DNA of 64,000 nt, taken from the NCBI GenBank assembly GCA_016200325.1, contig JACQEZ010000020.1, positions 248,001 through 312,000 on the forward strand. The letters run 5' to 3'. The number at the start of each line of letters is the position of its first letter. Within the stretch, counting starts at the first letter, position 1. The translations under genes were made by a program, and so were the position numbers. A model generated the notes under the pieces. The model was not told the DNA's origin. It made no database searches and saw nothing but the letters and a program-made list of their open reading frames with translations. This stretch comes from Candidatus Manganitrophaceae bacterium (GTDB taxonomy: Bacteria; Nitrospirota; Nitrospiria; SBBL01; Manganitrophaceae). Of the stretch, positions 24,571 to 33,824 are shown piece by piece.

Positions 24571-25731
24571 ATGAACATTCATGAATATCAGGCCAAGGCC
24601 CTTTTCTCGAAATACCAGATTCCGGTCCCGAACGGCAGAGTCGCCTTTACCCCCGAAGAGGCACAGGCGGCGGCGAACGAGCTGAGCGGCTCCCTCGCGG
24701 TGGTCAAAGCGCAGATCCACGCCGGCGGCCGCGGGAAGGCGGGGGGGGTGAAGCTCGCAAAAAATAAGGCGGAGGTTGCGAGCTTTGCAAGAGCGCTTCT
24801 CGGAAAGGTCCTCGTCACCCACCAGACCGGTCCGCAGGGAAAAGAGGTGAAGAAGCTCCTGGTCGAAGAGGGGGTCGAGATCGCGAAGGAGCTCTACCTC
24901 GGCTTGGTTGCCGACCGGGGAACTGCGTCGATCATCCTGATTGCAAGCACCGAGGGGGGGATGGAGATCGAAGAGGTCGCGGAGCACTCTCCCGAGAAGA
25001 TCGTGAAGCTGCCGATCGATCCGCTCCTCGGCTACCAGGCGTATCAGGGCCGGTCGATCGCATTTAAGCTCGGCCTCCCGAAAGAGGTCGTCAACCAGTG
25101 GGTCGGGATGATCGGGAATCTCTACCGCCTCTTTGTCGACAAGAACGCCTCGCAGATCGAGATCAACCCGCTGATCATCACCAAACAGCACAAGCTGATG
25201 GCGCTCGATGCGAAGGTGAACTTCGATGACAATGCCTTGATCAAAAGTGAGGACATCCGCGCGCTGCGCGATCTCGATGAAGAAGATCCGCTCGAGACCC
25301 GCGCAACACAACACGGCCTCAACTATGTCAAGCTCGATGGGACGATCGGTTGCATGGTCAACGGCGCCGGCTTGGCGATGGCGACGATGGATGTGATTAA
25401 GCTGGCCGGCGGAGAGCCGGCGAACTTTCTCGACGTCGGCGGCGGTGCCTCGAAGGAGACGGTGAAGCAAGCCTTCCAAATTTTGCTCTCCGATCCGAAT
25501 GTGAAGGGGGTCTTCGTCAACATCTTCGGCGGGATCGTCCGCTGCGAGCGGATCGCCGGCGGGATCATCGATGCGGCGAAAGAGGTTTCGATCAACGTCC
25601 CGCTTGTCGTTCGTCTCGAAGGGACCAACGCAAAAGAGGCAAAGCAGATGCTCGCCGAATCGGGATTGAACCTGACCGTCGCCGATACGCTCTGGGACGG
25701 CGCGCAAAAGATCGTCGCGCAAGTGAGATAA
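24571..25731 (+). CDS. sucC: Succinyl-CoA synthetase beta subunit
   Basis: 386 residues, normal SucC length. It starts [15 protein letters not shown], the family signature, with the ATP-grasp domain ([19 protein letters not shown]) and the ligase domain ending in [18 protein letters not shown]. It forms succinyl-CoA from succinate, CoA and ATP, in the reductive direction here. sucD lies 122 nt downstream past an imperfect inverted repeat. Confidence 0.95.
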   Translation: MNIHEYQAKALFSKYQIPVPNGRVAFTPEEAQAAANELSGSLAVVKAQIHAGGRGKAGGVKLAKNKAEVASFARALLGKVLVTHQTGPQGKEVKKLLVEEGVEIAKELYLGLVADRGTASIILIASTEGGMEIEEVAEHSPEKIVKLPIDPLLGYQAYQGRSIAFKLGLPKEVVNQWVGMIGNLYRLFVDKNASQIEINPLIITKQHKLMALDAKVNFDDNALIKSEDIRALRDLDEEDPLETRATQHGLNYVKLDGTIGCMVNGAGLAMATMDVIKLAGGEPANFLDVGGGASKETVKQAFQILLSDPNVKGVFVNIFGGIVRCERIAGGIIDAAKEVSINVPLVVRLEGTNAKEAKQMLAESGLNLTVADTLWDGAQKIVAQVR

Positions 25732-25769
25732 TTGATGTATCTGAAAATAAGCGAGCTGCCGGCACTGCC

Positions 25770-25840
25770 GGTGCAAGCGTGGGGTGTAGGGGCATCGGAG
25801 GACCTTTCTCCTTCCGTTGCCGCACAGGCCCCCACCTACA
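25770..25840. repeat. Imperfect inverted repeat between sucC and sucD
   Basis: A G-rich arm (TGGGGTGTAGGGGCATCGGAGGA) faces a C-rich arm (TCCTTCCGTTGCCGCACAGG and CCCCCACC) over a TTTC-type loop. It resembles dispersed palindromic units built on GTAGGGGC; it may form a strong RNA hairpin tuning sucD. Confidence 0.35.
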
Positions 25841-25853
25841 AATAGGAGCTTAA

Positions 25854-26843
25854 ATGAGTATTTTGGTGAATAAGAACTCGCGCATCTTGGTGCAGGGGAT
25901 TACTGGGAAGGAAGGGTCTTTCCACGCCGCCGCCTGTAAGGCGTATGGGACGAAGGTCGTTGCCGGAGTCACCCCTGGAAAAGGGGGAACCGAGTTCGAA
26001 GGGATCCCGGTCTTCGATACGGTTGAAGAGGCCGTTGAGAGAACCGGCGCCGATGTTTCGTTGATTTTTGTCCCCCCTCCCTTTGCCGCCGATGCGATCA
26101 TGGAGTCGGCGCAGGCCGGCGTTCCGCTGATCATCTGCATCACGGAAGGAATCCCGGTGTTGGATATGATGCGGGTGAAGCGCTTTCTGGCCGACAAGCC
26201 GGTCCGGTTGATCGGCCCGAACTGTCCGGGGGTGATCACGCCGGAAGAGGCGAAGATCGGGATCATGCCGGGCTTCATCCACAAAAAGGGAAATGTCGGT
26301 GTCGTCTCCCGAAGCGGGACCCTGACCTATGAGGCGGTCTGGCAGCTGACGCAGCGCGGACTGGGACAGTCGACCTGTGTCGGCATCGGCGGCGATCCGA
26401 TCAATGGAACGCACTTCGTCGACGTTCTTGGAATGTTCGAGAAAGACAAGCAGACCGAAGCGATCGTCATGATCGGCGAGATCGGCGGAGACGCCGAAGA
26501 ACGGGCGGCCGAATACATCAAACTGCATGTAAGCAAGCCGGTCGTCGCCTTCATCGCCGGGATCACGGCCCCTCCGGGCCGCCGGATGGGCCATGCCGGC
26601 GCAATCATCTCGGGCGGCAAGGGGACGGCGAACGATAAAATGGCGGCGCTGGAAGCGGCGGGGGTGACGGTTGTCCAAAATCCGGCCCTGATCGGCGAGG
26701 CGATCGAGAAGCGATTGAAAAAGAAAGCGGCCGGTGCAGGGAGCCGGGTGAAAGCGAAGGCGGCTCCCAAGGCCAAAGCAAAGCCGAAGACAAAACCGAA
26801 AGCCAAGGCGAAATCGACTTCCAAGGCGAAGGCGAAGAGATGA
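25854..26843 (+). CDS. sucD: Succinyl-CoA synthetase alpha subunit with Lys/Ala-rich tail
   Basis: 329 residues, against about 290 for the family. The core is standard: [13 protein letters not shown] for Co[21 protein letters not shown], and the phospho-His H247 in [11 protein letters not shown]. The last 41 residues (289-329) are a histone H1-like tail of Lys, Ala and Pro with 16 Lys. The tail is in frame with no disruption and ends at the endonuclease V start, so it is probably real. It may bind nucleic acid or polyphosphate; no function is proved. Confidence 0.93.
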   Translation: MSILVNKNSRILVQGITGKEGSFHAAACKAYGTKVVAGVTPGKGGTEFEGIPVFDTVEEAVERTGADVSLIFVPPPFAADAIMESAQAGVPLIICITEGIPVLDMMRVKRFLADKPVRLIGPNCPGVITPEEAKIGIMPGFIHKKGNVGVVSRSGTLTYEAVWQLTQRGLGQSTCVGIGGDPINGTHFVDVLGMFEKDKQTEAIVMIGEIGGDAEERAAEYIKLHVSKPVVAFIAGITAPPGRRMGHAGAIISGGKGTANDKMAALEAAGVTVVQNPALIGEAIEKRLKKKAAGAGSRVKAKAAPKAKAKPKTKPKAKAKSTSKAKAKR

Positions 26844-27529
26844 ATCCTCTGAATCTCCATCGCTGGGACGTTTCACCCCAAGAGGCGATCGAGATTCAGA
26901 ACCGGCTCCGCACCGCGCTGATCCTCGATCGCGCTCCGGACGAAGTTCGGACGATCGCCGGCGTCGACGTCTCCAACGCGATCGGATCGAACCTCCTCTT
27001 CGCCGCAATCGTCGTCCTCGATCTGGAACATCTTCAGCCGAAGGGATTTTCAATTTTGGAGGTGGCAACCGCCTCCTTGGAAATCGACTTCCCTTATGTC
27101 CCCGGCCTCCTCTCCTTCCGAGAAATTCCGGTCGTTTTAAAAGCATGGGAAAAACTGCAGATCTTGCCCGATTGCCTGATGGTCGACGGACAGGGGATCG
27201 CCCACCCGCGGCGGATTGGAATCGCCTCCCATCTCGGTCTTCTCGTCGATCTTCCCGCGATCGGTTGCGGAAAGTCGCGGCTGATCGGATTCCATCGCGA
27301 ACCGGGGCAGGCCCGCGGCGATTGGTCCCCTCTCATCGATCGGGGGGAGACGATCGGCGCCGTGCTCCGGACCCGCACCGGGATCGCGCCGGTCTATATT
27401 TCCCCAGGTCATCGGATGACGCTCGACCGCGCTTTAGAACTCGTCCTCTCCTGCCAAATCCGGTATCGCCTGCCGGAGCCGACCCGGTTGGCCCACCAAT
27501 TCGTCAACGAAGCGCGCCGCGCGGCATAG
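26840..27529 (+). CDS. nfi: Endonuclease V (deoxyinosine 3'-endonuclease)
   Basis: 229 residues, normal length. Motifs of the family: IAGVDVS with the first catalytic Asp, [13 protein letters not shown] with the wedge region, [19 protein letters not shown] and AIGCGKSRL, and PGHRM near the end. It nicks DNA near deaminated adenine (hypoxanthine). It overlaps the sucD stop by ATGA, so it rides on the TCA operon. Confidence 0.93.
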   Translation: MNPLNLHRWDVSPQEAIEIQNRLRTALILDRAPDEVRTIAGVDVSNAIGSNLLFAAIVVLDLEHLQPKGFSILEVATASLEIDFPYVPGLLSFREIPVVLKAWEKLQILPDCLMVDGQGIAHPRRIGIASHLGLLVDLPAIGCGKSRLIGFHREPGQARGDWSPLIDRGETIGAVLRTRTGIAPVYISPGHRMTLDRALELVLSCQIRYRLPEPTRLAHQFVNEARRAA

Positions 27530-27981
27530 CGATTCAGTCGGATCGAACAAAGCATTCTTCTCATTCAGCGACGGAAAACTTGACGCCTGTTCCGTGTTTA
27601 TTTCGTCCGAATCATCTTAATAAGGTGAGTATACTTATTGTATTCAAACGATTATCAATATTTGCCATCTAGGATGAGCGACGGAAAAGTTTACACGTGG
27701 GCGGAGGCCGATCAAGGCGCCGATTTTATTTTTGAACTAAATCGGGTGTTTGTCAGGATTTCCTCCGTTGGCATATCCTTTGCTTTTATACTCGGATATA
27801 CACATCCTGCGGTGTCCTCCTCCTTCTCCTCCTGGTTATTTATAAACGTTCGTATCGTTTATCACTCGTAAACAGCATTGTCTTTTTAATATGCGATCTA
27901 GCCTGTCGCTAGAGCGGAAAGCGGTCTATAAGGGTGCCGCTGTTATCCAGGAATGGAATGTCTTTTACTCAAGGAGGAGAA
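27530..27981. other. Intergenic region upstream of PEP-CTERM gene
   Basis: 452 nt. It contains the sigma-54 site at 27769-27784, a 7-bp dyad ATAAACG/CGTTTAT at 27842-27862, a small CTAGC/GCTAG hairpin near 27899-27914 and the ribosome site AAGGAGGAG just before the gene. The AT-rich part around 27615-27665 could hold activator sites. No gene is supported. Confidence 0.5.
27769..27784 (+). promoter_or_regulatory. Sigma-54 (RpoN) promoter
   Basis: TGGCATATCCTTTGCT fits the consensus TGGCACG-N4-TTGCW with GG and GC 12 nt apart. It lies about 200 nt upstream of the PEP-CTERM gene. PEP-CTERM genes are known to be driven by RpoN together with the PrsK/PrsR pair, which supports the call. Confidence 0.65.
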
Positions 27982-28194
27982 ATGAAAGCGACAAGAATGG
28001 GTTTGTTTTTAATCGCGGTGTTTATCTCGTCATGGACGGGGATGGCTTCTGCTGCGCCACCCCAGCCTGTTCAAAATCTGATCAATAACGTAACTTCGAG
28101 GGTCAGGCAGGTTCCGGAGCCGACCACCCTCTTATTGGTCGGGGGGGGATTGGTCGGGTTCGCTGCCTGGAGAAAGTGGCAGGGACCGAAATAG
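27982..28194 (+). CDS. Tiny PEP-CTERM protein
   Basis: 70 residues: signal peptide (MKATRMGLFLIAVFISSWTG, cleavage near ASA-AP), a short spacer of about 18 residues, then a full PEP-CTERM sorting signal VPEPTTLLLVGGGLVGFAAW ending RKW. With so little between the signals, it is almost only a sorting tag. Exosortase should process it; none lies in this window. AAGGAGGAGAA precedes the ATG. Family proteins serve biofilm or exopolysaccharide layers. Confidence 0.8.
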   Translation: MKATRMGLFLIAVFISSWTGMASAAPPQPVQNLINNVTSRVRQVPEPTTLLLVGGGLVGFAAWRKWQGPK

Positions 28195-28266
28195 GCAGAT
28201 AAGGTTGTTACGCTATTTCTGTCTGTAACGACAGGAAGATGTCATTGGGTTGTTTAGGTTATTTTG

Positions 28267-28299
28267 AAGGGGTGCAGCTTTCGTCTGCACCCCTTTTTT
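28267..28299 (+). terminator. Intrinsic terminator after PEP-CTERM gene
   Basis: AAGGGGTGCAG/CTGCACCCCTT, an 11-bp perfect stem with loop CTTTCGT, running into six T. It ends the PEP-CTERM transcript. Confidence 0.9.
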
Positions 28300-28368
28300 A
28301 TTTGCTGGATGCAGCGTCTTCTTTTTAGAAACCCGGAATTCGATGAAGCCATGTTTGCTTGATGCAGG

Positions 28369-29397
28369 TTATTTCGAGGAGAGGTTTTTAATCTCTTCCG
28401 GTTTGAACGCCCCCTTTTCGGTGATGATCCGGCTGATGTAGCGGGCAGGGGTGACGTCAAAGGCGGGGTTGGCGACGGAGATGCCGGAGGCGGCGATCTG
28501 CTTTCCCCCCATGTGGGTGACTTCGTTGTGGTTGCGCTCTTCAATCGGGATCTGATCGCCCGACGCAATGCTAAAATCGATCGTGGAGGTCGGCGCGGCG
28601 ACATAGAAAGGGATCCCATGCTCCTTCGCCAGGATGGCAACGGAGTAGGTGCCGATCTTGTTGGCGGTGTCGCCGTTGGAGGCGATCCGGTCGGCGCCGA
28701 CGATGCAGCATTGGATCTTTCCTTGCTTCATGAAGAAGCCGGCCATGTTGTCGGTAATGAGGGTCACTGGAATTTGATCTTGCGCCAGCTCCCAAGCGGT
28801 GAGCCGCGCCCCCTGCAGAACCGGCCGGGTCTCGTCGGCAAAAACCGAGATCTTCTTATCCCTGTCCCAGGCGCTTCGAATGACCCCCAGCGCGGTCCCA
28901 TAGCCGCCGGTGGCGAGCGCCCCCGCGTTGCAGTGGGTCAGCACCCCGGCGCTGGCGGGGACCAACGTCGCGCCGAATTTCCCGATGTTCCGATTCATCT
29001 CAATGTCTTCGCGCAAGATGGTATCCGCTTCGGCCAGCAAGATCTTCTTCAATGCCTCAGACGATTCATTCCGGCGGGAGCGTGCCGTCTGCTTCATCCG
29101 CTCGATCGCCCAAAAGAGGTTCACCGCGGTCGGACGGGTGGCGGCGAGCAGATCACAGCTCGGAAGAAGCTGCTGGTAGAAGTCGTCAAATGATTTTGCA
29201 GAGATCTTCTGCGCCGCCAGCGCAATCCCATAGGCGGCGGTGATTCCGATCGCCGGCGCCCCGCGGACCCAGAGCTCCTTGATCCCGCGCGCGACCGTCT
29301 CGACCTCTTTGCAATCGATGTAGACGACTTCGGTCGGCAGCTTCGTCTGATCGAGCAGCCGGACCGCCCCTTCTTTCCATTCAACAGCGTTCACCAT
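28369..29397 (-). CDS. mtnA: Methylthioribose-1-phosphate isomerase
   Basis: 342 residues, normal MtnA length. Motifs: [31 protein letters not shown] with the catalytic Cys in LTHCNAG, and [19 protein letters not shown] with the catalytic Asp. It isomerises 5-methylthioribose-1-phosphate in methionine salvage. The start at 29397 is chosen by homology; the frame stays open upstream. It is the last gene of the long minus-strand operon. Confidence 0.93.
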   Translation of the reverse strand: MVNAVEWKEGAVRLLDQTKLPTEVVYIDCKEVETVARGIKELWVRGAPAIGITAAYGIALAAQKISAKSFDDFYQQLLPSCDLLAATRPTAVNLFWAIERMKQTARSRRNESSEALKKILLAEADTILREDIEMNRNIGKFGATLVPASAGVLTHCNAGALATGGYGTALGVIRSAWDRDKKISVFADETRPVLQGARLTAWELAQDQIPVTLITDNMAGFFMKQGKIQCCIVGADRIASNGDTANKIGTYSVAILAKEHGIPFYVAAPTSTIDFSIASGDQIPIEERNHNEVTHMGGKQIAASGISVANPAFDVTPARYISRIITEKGAFKPEEIKNLSSK

Positions 29398-29470
29398 GGG
29401 GCGATTGTAGGGGAAGAGAGAAGGGATTGTCAATTGATTTGGATGATTGAAGAAGAGACTTGCGGATCTC

Positions 29471-30256
29471 TTACTCGGCTGACTTTGCACAACGGAAGCC
29501 GATGATCGGATCTCCCTTGTCGGGATCAGCGTAGAAACGGGTGGTGGTCCGGGTGAGGAGGCGAAGCGCCCCCGGTTGGTCGCCGGCGGCGCCGCCGCGA
29601 ATGACGCGGAAATTCTTCCAGAAGGCCTCGGCGCGATAGGGGTTATTGGGGTAGGGGCGGTAGCGGTCGGCGGTCCATTCCCACCCATGGCCGACCATCG
29701 CTTCCGTCCCATAGGGGGAGAGGATCGGTTTGGGAGGTAAAGCCGCCTGAACGGCTTTTTCAAGCTCGGGATCGAATTGATTTCCCCAGGGATAGATCCG
29801 GCCGTCGGTGCCGCGCGCCGCTTTCTCCCACTCTTCTTCCGTTGGAAGGCGCTTGCCGAGGGAGCGGCAGTAGTCGGACGCCTCCTGCCAGGTGAGATGG
29901 GTGACCGGCCGATCGGCGGTGGTCTTGTCCACCTTGAGGGGGAGGGGACGTCCGGTCGCTTTTGCATATTTTTGATACGCTCGGTTGCGGACCTTGTCCC
30001 GATCGATATAGAACGAATCGAGATAAATCGTGTGCGCCGGGCGCTCGTCGGTTAAGAGCGGTTTGTTCGGAAAGATCGAAGCGAGATTGATTTCATGGCT
30101 CGTCTCGTTGGTTCCCATAACGAATTCGCCGGCAGGAACCTGCACCATGTCATACGGCGTGGGATCTTCTTTTTTGAGACGGCGGGTGATCAAGGAAGCC
30201 AGGAGGATAATAAAGAAGAGGGCCGGTGTCCATTTCGACTTCGAGAACGGTCTCAT
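29471..30256 (-). CDS. Membrane-anchored FGE-fold protein
   Basis: 261 residues. One N-terminal membrane helix ([15 protein letters not shown]) ends in RRLKK, so it may be an anchor with the domain outside or inside. The FGE-fold signatures are [39 protein letters not shown] and IGFRCAKS. The segment after RGG reads [13 protein letters not shown] with no Cys pair, so classical FGE activity is unlikely. It follows the diheme FGE gene by 34 nt. Confidence 0.78.
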   Translation of the reverse strand: MRPFSKSKWTPALFFIILLASLITRRLKKEDPTPYDMVQVPAGEFVMGTNETSHEINLASIFPNKPLLTDERPAHTIYLDSFYIDRDKVRNRAYQKYAKATGRPLPLKVDKTTADRPVTHLTWQEASDYCRSLGKRLPTEEEWEKAARGTDGRIYPWGNQFDPELEKAVQAALPPKPILSPYGTEAMVGHGWEWTADRYRPYPNNPYRAEAFWKNFRVIRGGAAGDQPGALRLLTRTTTRFYADPDKGDPIIGFRCAKSAE

Positions 30257-30290
30257 TGGCGCTTAAACCTCTAGAATTTTATTATCCGAT

Positions 30291-31355
30291 TCATTTCACG
30301 TTTTTTCCGCTTGCATCTTTCCCGCAGCGGAAGCCGAAGCCTTTGTTCCTGATTTCTGGGGTGAAGCGGCTTCGATTGTAAGAGGGAGCCGAGAGGCCGC
30401 AGCCGTATGAGAGACAATCATACCACGATCCTCCCCTTAAGACTTTGTTTTTGTTTCCGTAGTGGATATTGGGAATTTGATTACCGGGATAGGGAAGGTA
30501 CCAATTGCTGACCCACTCATAGACATTCCCCGCCATGTCGTAGAGACCATAGGGGCTCTTTCCCTCCTCAAAGCTGCCGACCGGCATCGTGTCCCCCTTG
30601 GAGACATCAATTCCCTTGGAGAGCCAGTACTGCGGGGTGTTTGCCTTTTTGAAGTCGAACGGGTTTCCCCAGGGAAAGTGGCGGCCGTCGGTGCCGCGGG
30701 CCGCCTTCTCCCACTCCTCTTCTGTGAGGAGGCGTTTCCCGGCCCATTGGCAATAGGCGTCGGCATCGTACCAGCTGACATAAACCACCGGATGGTTTGC
30801 TTTGTTGGGAGGATAGCTGCCGTTGCGCCAATGGACCGGCGGCTCCGCGCCGGTGGCGTCGACGAAGCGTTTATACTGTGCATTCGTTGTTTCATAGGCA
30901 TCAATGTAGAAAGCTTTTACGAAGACCTTGTGCTCCGGCTGCTCGTCCTCATCTCCTGCTCCTTCCCCGGTCGGGCGGCCGTTATTCCCCATGATGAACG
31001 ATCCCGCCGGGATCAGCACCATCCGCTGCTCGGTGATTTTTTCTTCTTGCATCTGAACCTGTACCGGCGCCGGTTTAAAATCATAAGGGGGCGAGTTGGG
31101 GTGGCTGCCGTGGCACTCTTGGCACTCCGGCTTCGAGGTGTCGGTCTGGAGGGCGGCGCGATTGGCGTGGCAGTGAAGGCAGCGAGGGTCGGTCACCGCG
31201 CGATGACCCGGGAGGGGAGTCGCACGGGGGGTGGGGCTCTCGGAGAAAGAGGATGGCCCTGAGAAAAGATTTTGAGCGGGGGCCGTCCGGGCACCGAAAA
31301 AGAGAAGAGATAAGAGGGCCGAGAGGATTGCAAGCAAAGAAAAAAACGGCTTCAT
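30291..31355 (-). CDS. Diheme c-type cytochrome/FGE-fold fusion
   Basis: 354 residues. Signal peptide (residues 1-28), then a short cytochrome segment with two CXXCH haem-c sites, CLHCH (59-63) and CQECH (78-82), then a complete FGE fold from about residue 110 ([50 protein letters not shown]). After VLRGGSW it has C314 and C319 (CLSYGC, CX4C), close to the copper-binding Cys pair of true FGE but shifted by one residue. A periplasmic redox role is likely. Its start overlaps the ubiD stop (ATGA). Confidence 0.82.
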   Translation of the reverse strand: MKPFFSLLAILSALLSLLFFGARTAPAQNLFSGPSSFSESPTPRATPLPGHRAVTDPRCLHCHANRAALQTDTSKPECQECHGSHPNSPPYDFKPAPVQVQMQEEKITEQRMVLIPAGSFIMGNNGRPTGEGAGDEDEQPEHKVFVKAFYIDAYETTNAQYKRFVDATGAEPPVHWRNGSYPPNKANHPVVYVSWYDADAYCQWAGKRLLTEEEWEKAARGTDGRHFPWGNPFDFKKANTPQYWLSKGIDVSKGDTMPVGSFEEGKSPYGLYDMAGNVYEWVSNWYLPYPGNQIPNIHYGNKNKVLRGGSWYDCLSYGCGLSAPSYNRSRFTPEIRNKGFGFRCGKDASGKNVK

Positions 31356-32818
31356 CGGTCAATTCCTAAATCGTTCCAGATTCGGTCGATCCGCTCGACC
31401 ACCTTTGAATCCATGACAATCCGCTTTCCCCATTCTCGATGCGTCTCGGGGGGAATCTTCGTGGTGGCGTCGATCCCCATTTTGGAGCCGAGTCCCGATT
31501 CGGGTGAGGCGAAATCGAGGTAATCGATCGGCGTATTTTCAATCGTGAAGGTATCGCGCGCCGGATCGACCTGCGTTGAGATCGCCCAGATGACATCCTC
31601 CCACTTTCGGACGTTAATATCAGAGTCAACCACAATAATGTATTTAACATAAAGAAATTGTTTTAGGAAGCCCCAGATACCCATCATCACCCGCTTGGCA
31701 TGCCCTGGGTACTCTTTCTTCATCGATATGACCGCGATCCGGTAGGAGCAGGCCTCCATCGGCAGGTGAAAATCGACGATTTCGGAGAAATTTTGCCGCA
31801 ACAAGGGGAGGAAGACCCGGTTGAGCGCCAGGCCGACGACGGCGTCTTCCCGGGGCGGCCGGCCGGTCGTCGTGGTGAGATAGATCGGGTCGCGCCGATG
31901 GGTGATGCATTTGATGCGAAAGATCGGAAACGGCTCGACCGAATTGTAAAAGCCGGTATGGTCGCCGTGCGGGCCTTCGTCTGTCATTTCGCCGGGGTGG
32001 ATCTCTCCTTCAATGACGATCTCGCTGGTCGCCGGCACCTCGAGGTCGACCGTCCGACAGCGGACGAGCTCGACTGGCTTTTTGCGGAGAAGCCCCGCGA
32101 AGTGGAATTCGCCGATCTGATCGGGGACGGGGGTGACGGCGGCGATCGTCATCGCCGGATCGCAGCCGAGCGCAACCGCGACCGGCATCGTCTTCCCCAG
32201 CGCCATCCATTGCCGCCAGTGCTTGGCGCCGCCCCGGTGGGCGAGCCAGCGCATGATCGTCGTCCGCTTATCGATCTTCTGCATCCGATAAATTCCGATA
32301 TTGTATTTTCCCTCATCGCCGGACGGCGGCTTGGTGATCACCAAAGGCCAGGTGACCTGCGGTCCGGCGTCGTCGGGCCAGCAGTGAAGGATCGGAATGC
32401 GGTCGAGATCGACCTGGTCTCCTTCCCAGACAACCTCCTGACAAGGGGCCCGTCCGACCCGCTTGGGAGAGAGATGCAGAATCCGTCCATAGAAGGGGAG
32501 ATGTTTGACGGCGTCGATGAATCCTTTCGGCGGTTCCGGGTGTTGTAAGAAGGCGAGGAACTCGCCGATTTCCAACAACCCGGCTTCATCGGTATCGAGC
32601 CCCAAGGCGACCCGCTCGATCGTTCCATAGAGGTTGATCAAGACCGGCATGGAATATCCTTTGACCCGTTCGAAGAGGACGGCGGGACCCTGCTTCGCCA
32701 GGAGGCGATTGTAGATCTCGGTGATTTCGAGCTTGGCATCGACCTCTGCCTTCACCCGAACGAGCAGCCCCCTTTTCTCGAGCATCTCCATGAACTCGCG
32801 CAAATCGTAATATGGCAT
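31352..32818 (-). CDS. ubiD: UbiD-family prenylated-FMN decarboxylase
   Basis: 488 residues, normal UbiD length. It starts MPYYDLREFMEMLEKRGLL; conserved regions include NIGIYRMQ, HRGGAKHW, EGDIHPGEM-like EGEIHPGEMTDEGPHGDHTG with the catalytic Glu environment, and KYIIVVDSDINVRKWEDVIWA. It uses prFMN to remove the carboxyl of a polyprenyl-4-hydroxybenzoate type substrate. ubiA lies immediately upstream and a chorismate lyase-like gene further up, supporting quinone biosynthesis; a futalosine-route homologue is the alternative. Confidence 0.88.
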   Translation of the reverse strand: MPYYDLREFMEMLEKRGLLVRVKAEVDAKLEITEIYNRLLAKQGPAVLFERVKGYSMPVLINLYGTIERVALGLDTDEAGLLEIGEFLAFLQHPEPPKGFIDAVKHLPFYGRILHLSPKRVGRAPCQEVVWEGDQVDLDRIPILHCWPDDAGPQVTWPLVITKPPSGDEGKYNIGIYRMQKIDKRTTIMRWLAHRGGAKHWRQWMALGKTMPVAVALGCDPAMTIAAVTPVPDQIGEFHFAGLLRKKPVELVRCRTVDLEVPATSEIVIEGEIHPGEMTDEGPHGDHTGFYNSVEPFPIFRIKCITHRRDPIYLTTTTGRPPREDAVVGLALNRVFLPLLRQNFSEIVDFHLPMEACSYRIAVISMKKEYPGHAKRVMMGIWGFLKQFLYVKYIIVVDSDINVRKWEDVIWAISTQVDPARDTFTIENTPIDYLDFASPESGLGSKMGIDATTKIPPETHREWGKRIVMDSKVVERIDRIWNDLGIDR

Positions 32819-32890
32819 CTCTCCTCCACTCTTTTTTACGGAACCGGTTTAGTATCACTCTTAATCACGCGTATCACGCCTGTAACTCGG

Positions 32891-33781
32891 CTAACCTCCC
32901 TTATTGAGCGAACTTCTAAAATGATAATTTAATACAATTCCCGCCAGAATAATCAATCCAATCCAGACGTGCGATCGGAAAATCGTAAAGAGGGCGGCTC
33001 GCGACGGCGCTCCGCGAAGGAGGACCGCCTGCGTTGAAAACAAGAGGGCCGCCCCGGTCAGGGCGATGTAATAGACCGGCTCCATCCGGAGCGTTCTTCC
33101 GGCGAGGCTCAGAAAGAGAATGACCAAGGCATAGAAAATTCCGATCGCGATCCAGCTTCGCGCGCCGAAGAGGACGGCGGTGGACTTCACGCCGATCCGG
33201 AGGTCGTCGTCCCGATCCATCAAGGCGTAGACCGTATCGTAACCGGTCGCCCAGAAAAGGTTGGCGAGCAGTATCAAAAAGGGGGTGGCCGCCAGCTCGT
33301 TTCGGACCGCCGTCCAGGCCAGGATCACCCCCCAGCTGAATGCGACCCCCAAGACAATTTGCGGCAGATAGGTATATCGCTTTGCGAAGGGATAGAGGGC
33401 CGCCGTCAGCAGCGCGGCGAAGCTCAGGAGGATCGTCAGCGGGTTGAGCAAGAGAACCAAAAAGAAAGAGAGGGCCAATAGAACAAAAAGGACGGTCATC
33501 GCTTCTACCAGTGTCAGGCCGTTTCGGGCCAGCGGCCGATCCTTCGTCCGCTCGACCTGCGCGTCGAATTTTCGGTCGGCCATGTCGTTCATTACACAGC
33601 CGGCGCTCCGCATCATAAAAGAGCCGAAGACGAAAATGACGAGATGAAGGGGGGTCGGCTTTCCCTCGGAGGCGACAAAGAGCGACCAGAGGGTCGGAAA
33701 GAGGAGGAGCAGGGTGCCGTACTGCTTGTCGAGCCGGATGAGGTTCGAAATCTCTTTTCGCTTTTGCCAGAGATTTTTCAT
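32891..33781 (-). CDS. ubiA: UbiA-family 4-hydroxybenzoate polyprenyltransferase
   Basis: 296 residues and about nine membrane helices. The two Asp-rich prenyl diphosphate motifs are NDMADRKFD and DRDDD, both diagnostic. RLDKQYGTLLLLFPTLWSL at the N-terminus is typical of the UbiA type. The start at 33781 begins the conserved part; upstream in-frame codons run into the FGE-like gene. It joins a polyprenyl chain to 4-hydroxybenzoate in the membrane. Confidence 0.9.
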   Translation of the reverse strand: MKNLWQKRKEISNLIRLDKQYGTLLLLFPTLWSLFVASEGKPTPLHLVIFVFGSFMMRSAGCVMNDMADRKFDAQVERTKDRPLARNGLTLVEAMTVLFVLLALSFFLVLLLNPLTILLSFAALLTAALYPFAKRYTYLPQIVLGVAFSWGVILAWTAVRNELAATPFLILLANLFWATGYDTVYALMDRDDDLRIGVKSTAVLFGARSWIAIGIFYALVILFLSLAGRTLRMEPVYYIALTGAALLFSTQAVLLRGAPSRAALFTIFRSHVWIGLIILAGIVLNYHFRSSLNKGG

Positions 33782-33824
33782 GAGATGGATCTGGCTCCGT
33801 TGGGTTGGGTCTGCTTGGGCCGGT

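Noticed and set aside
27638-27871. 77-codon frame starting with TTG upstream of the PEP-CTERM gene
   Set aside because: It runs across the sigma-54 promoter, has no ribosome site and its sequence is not protein-like.
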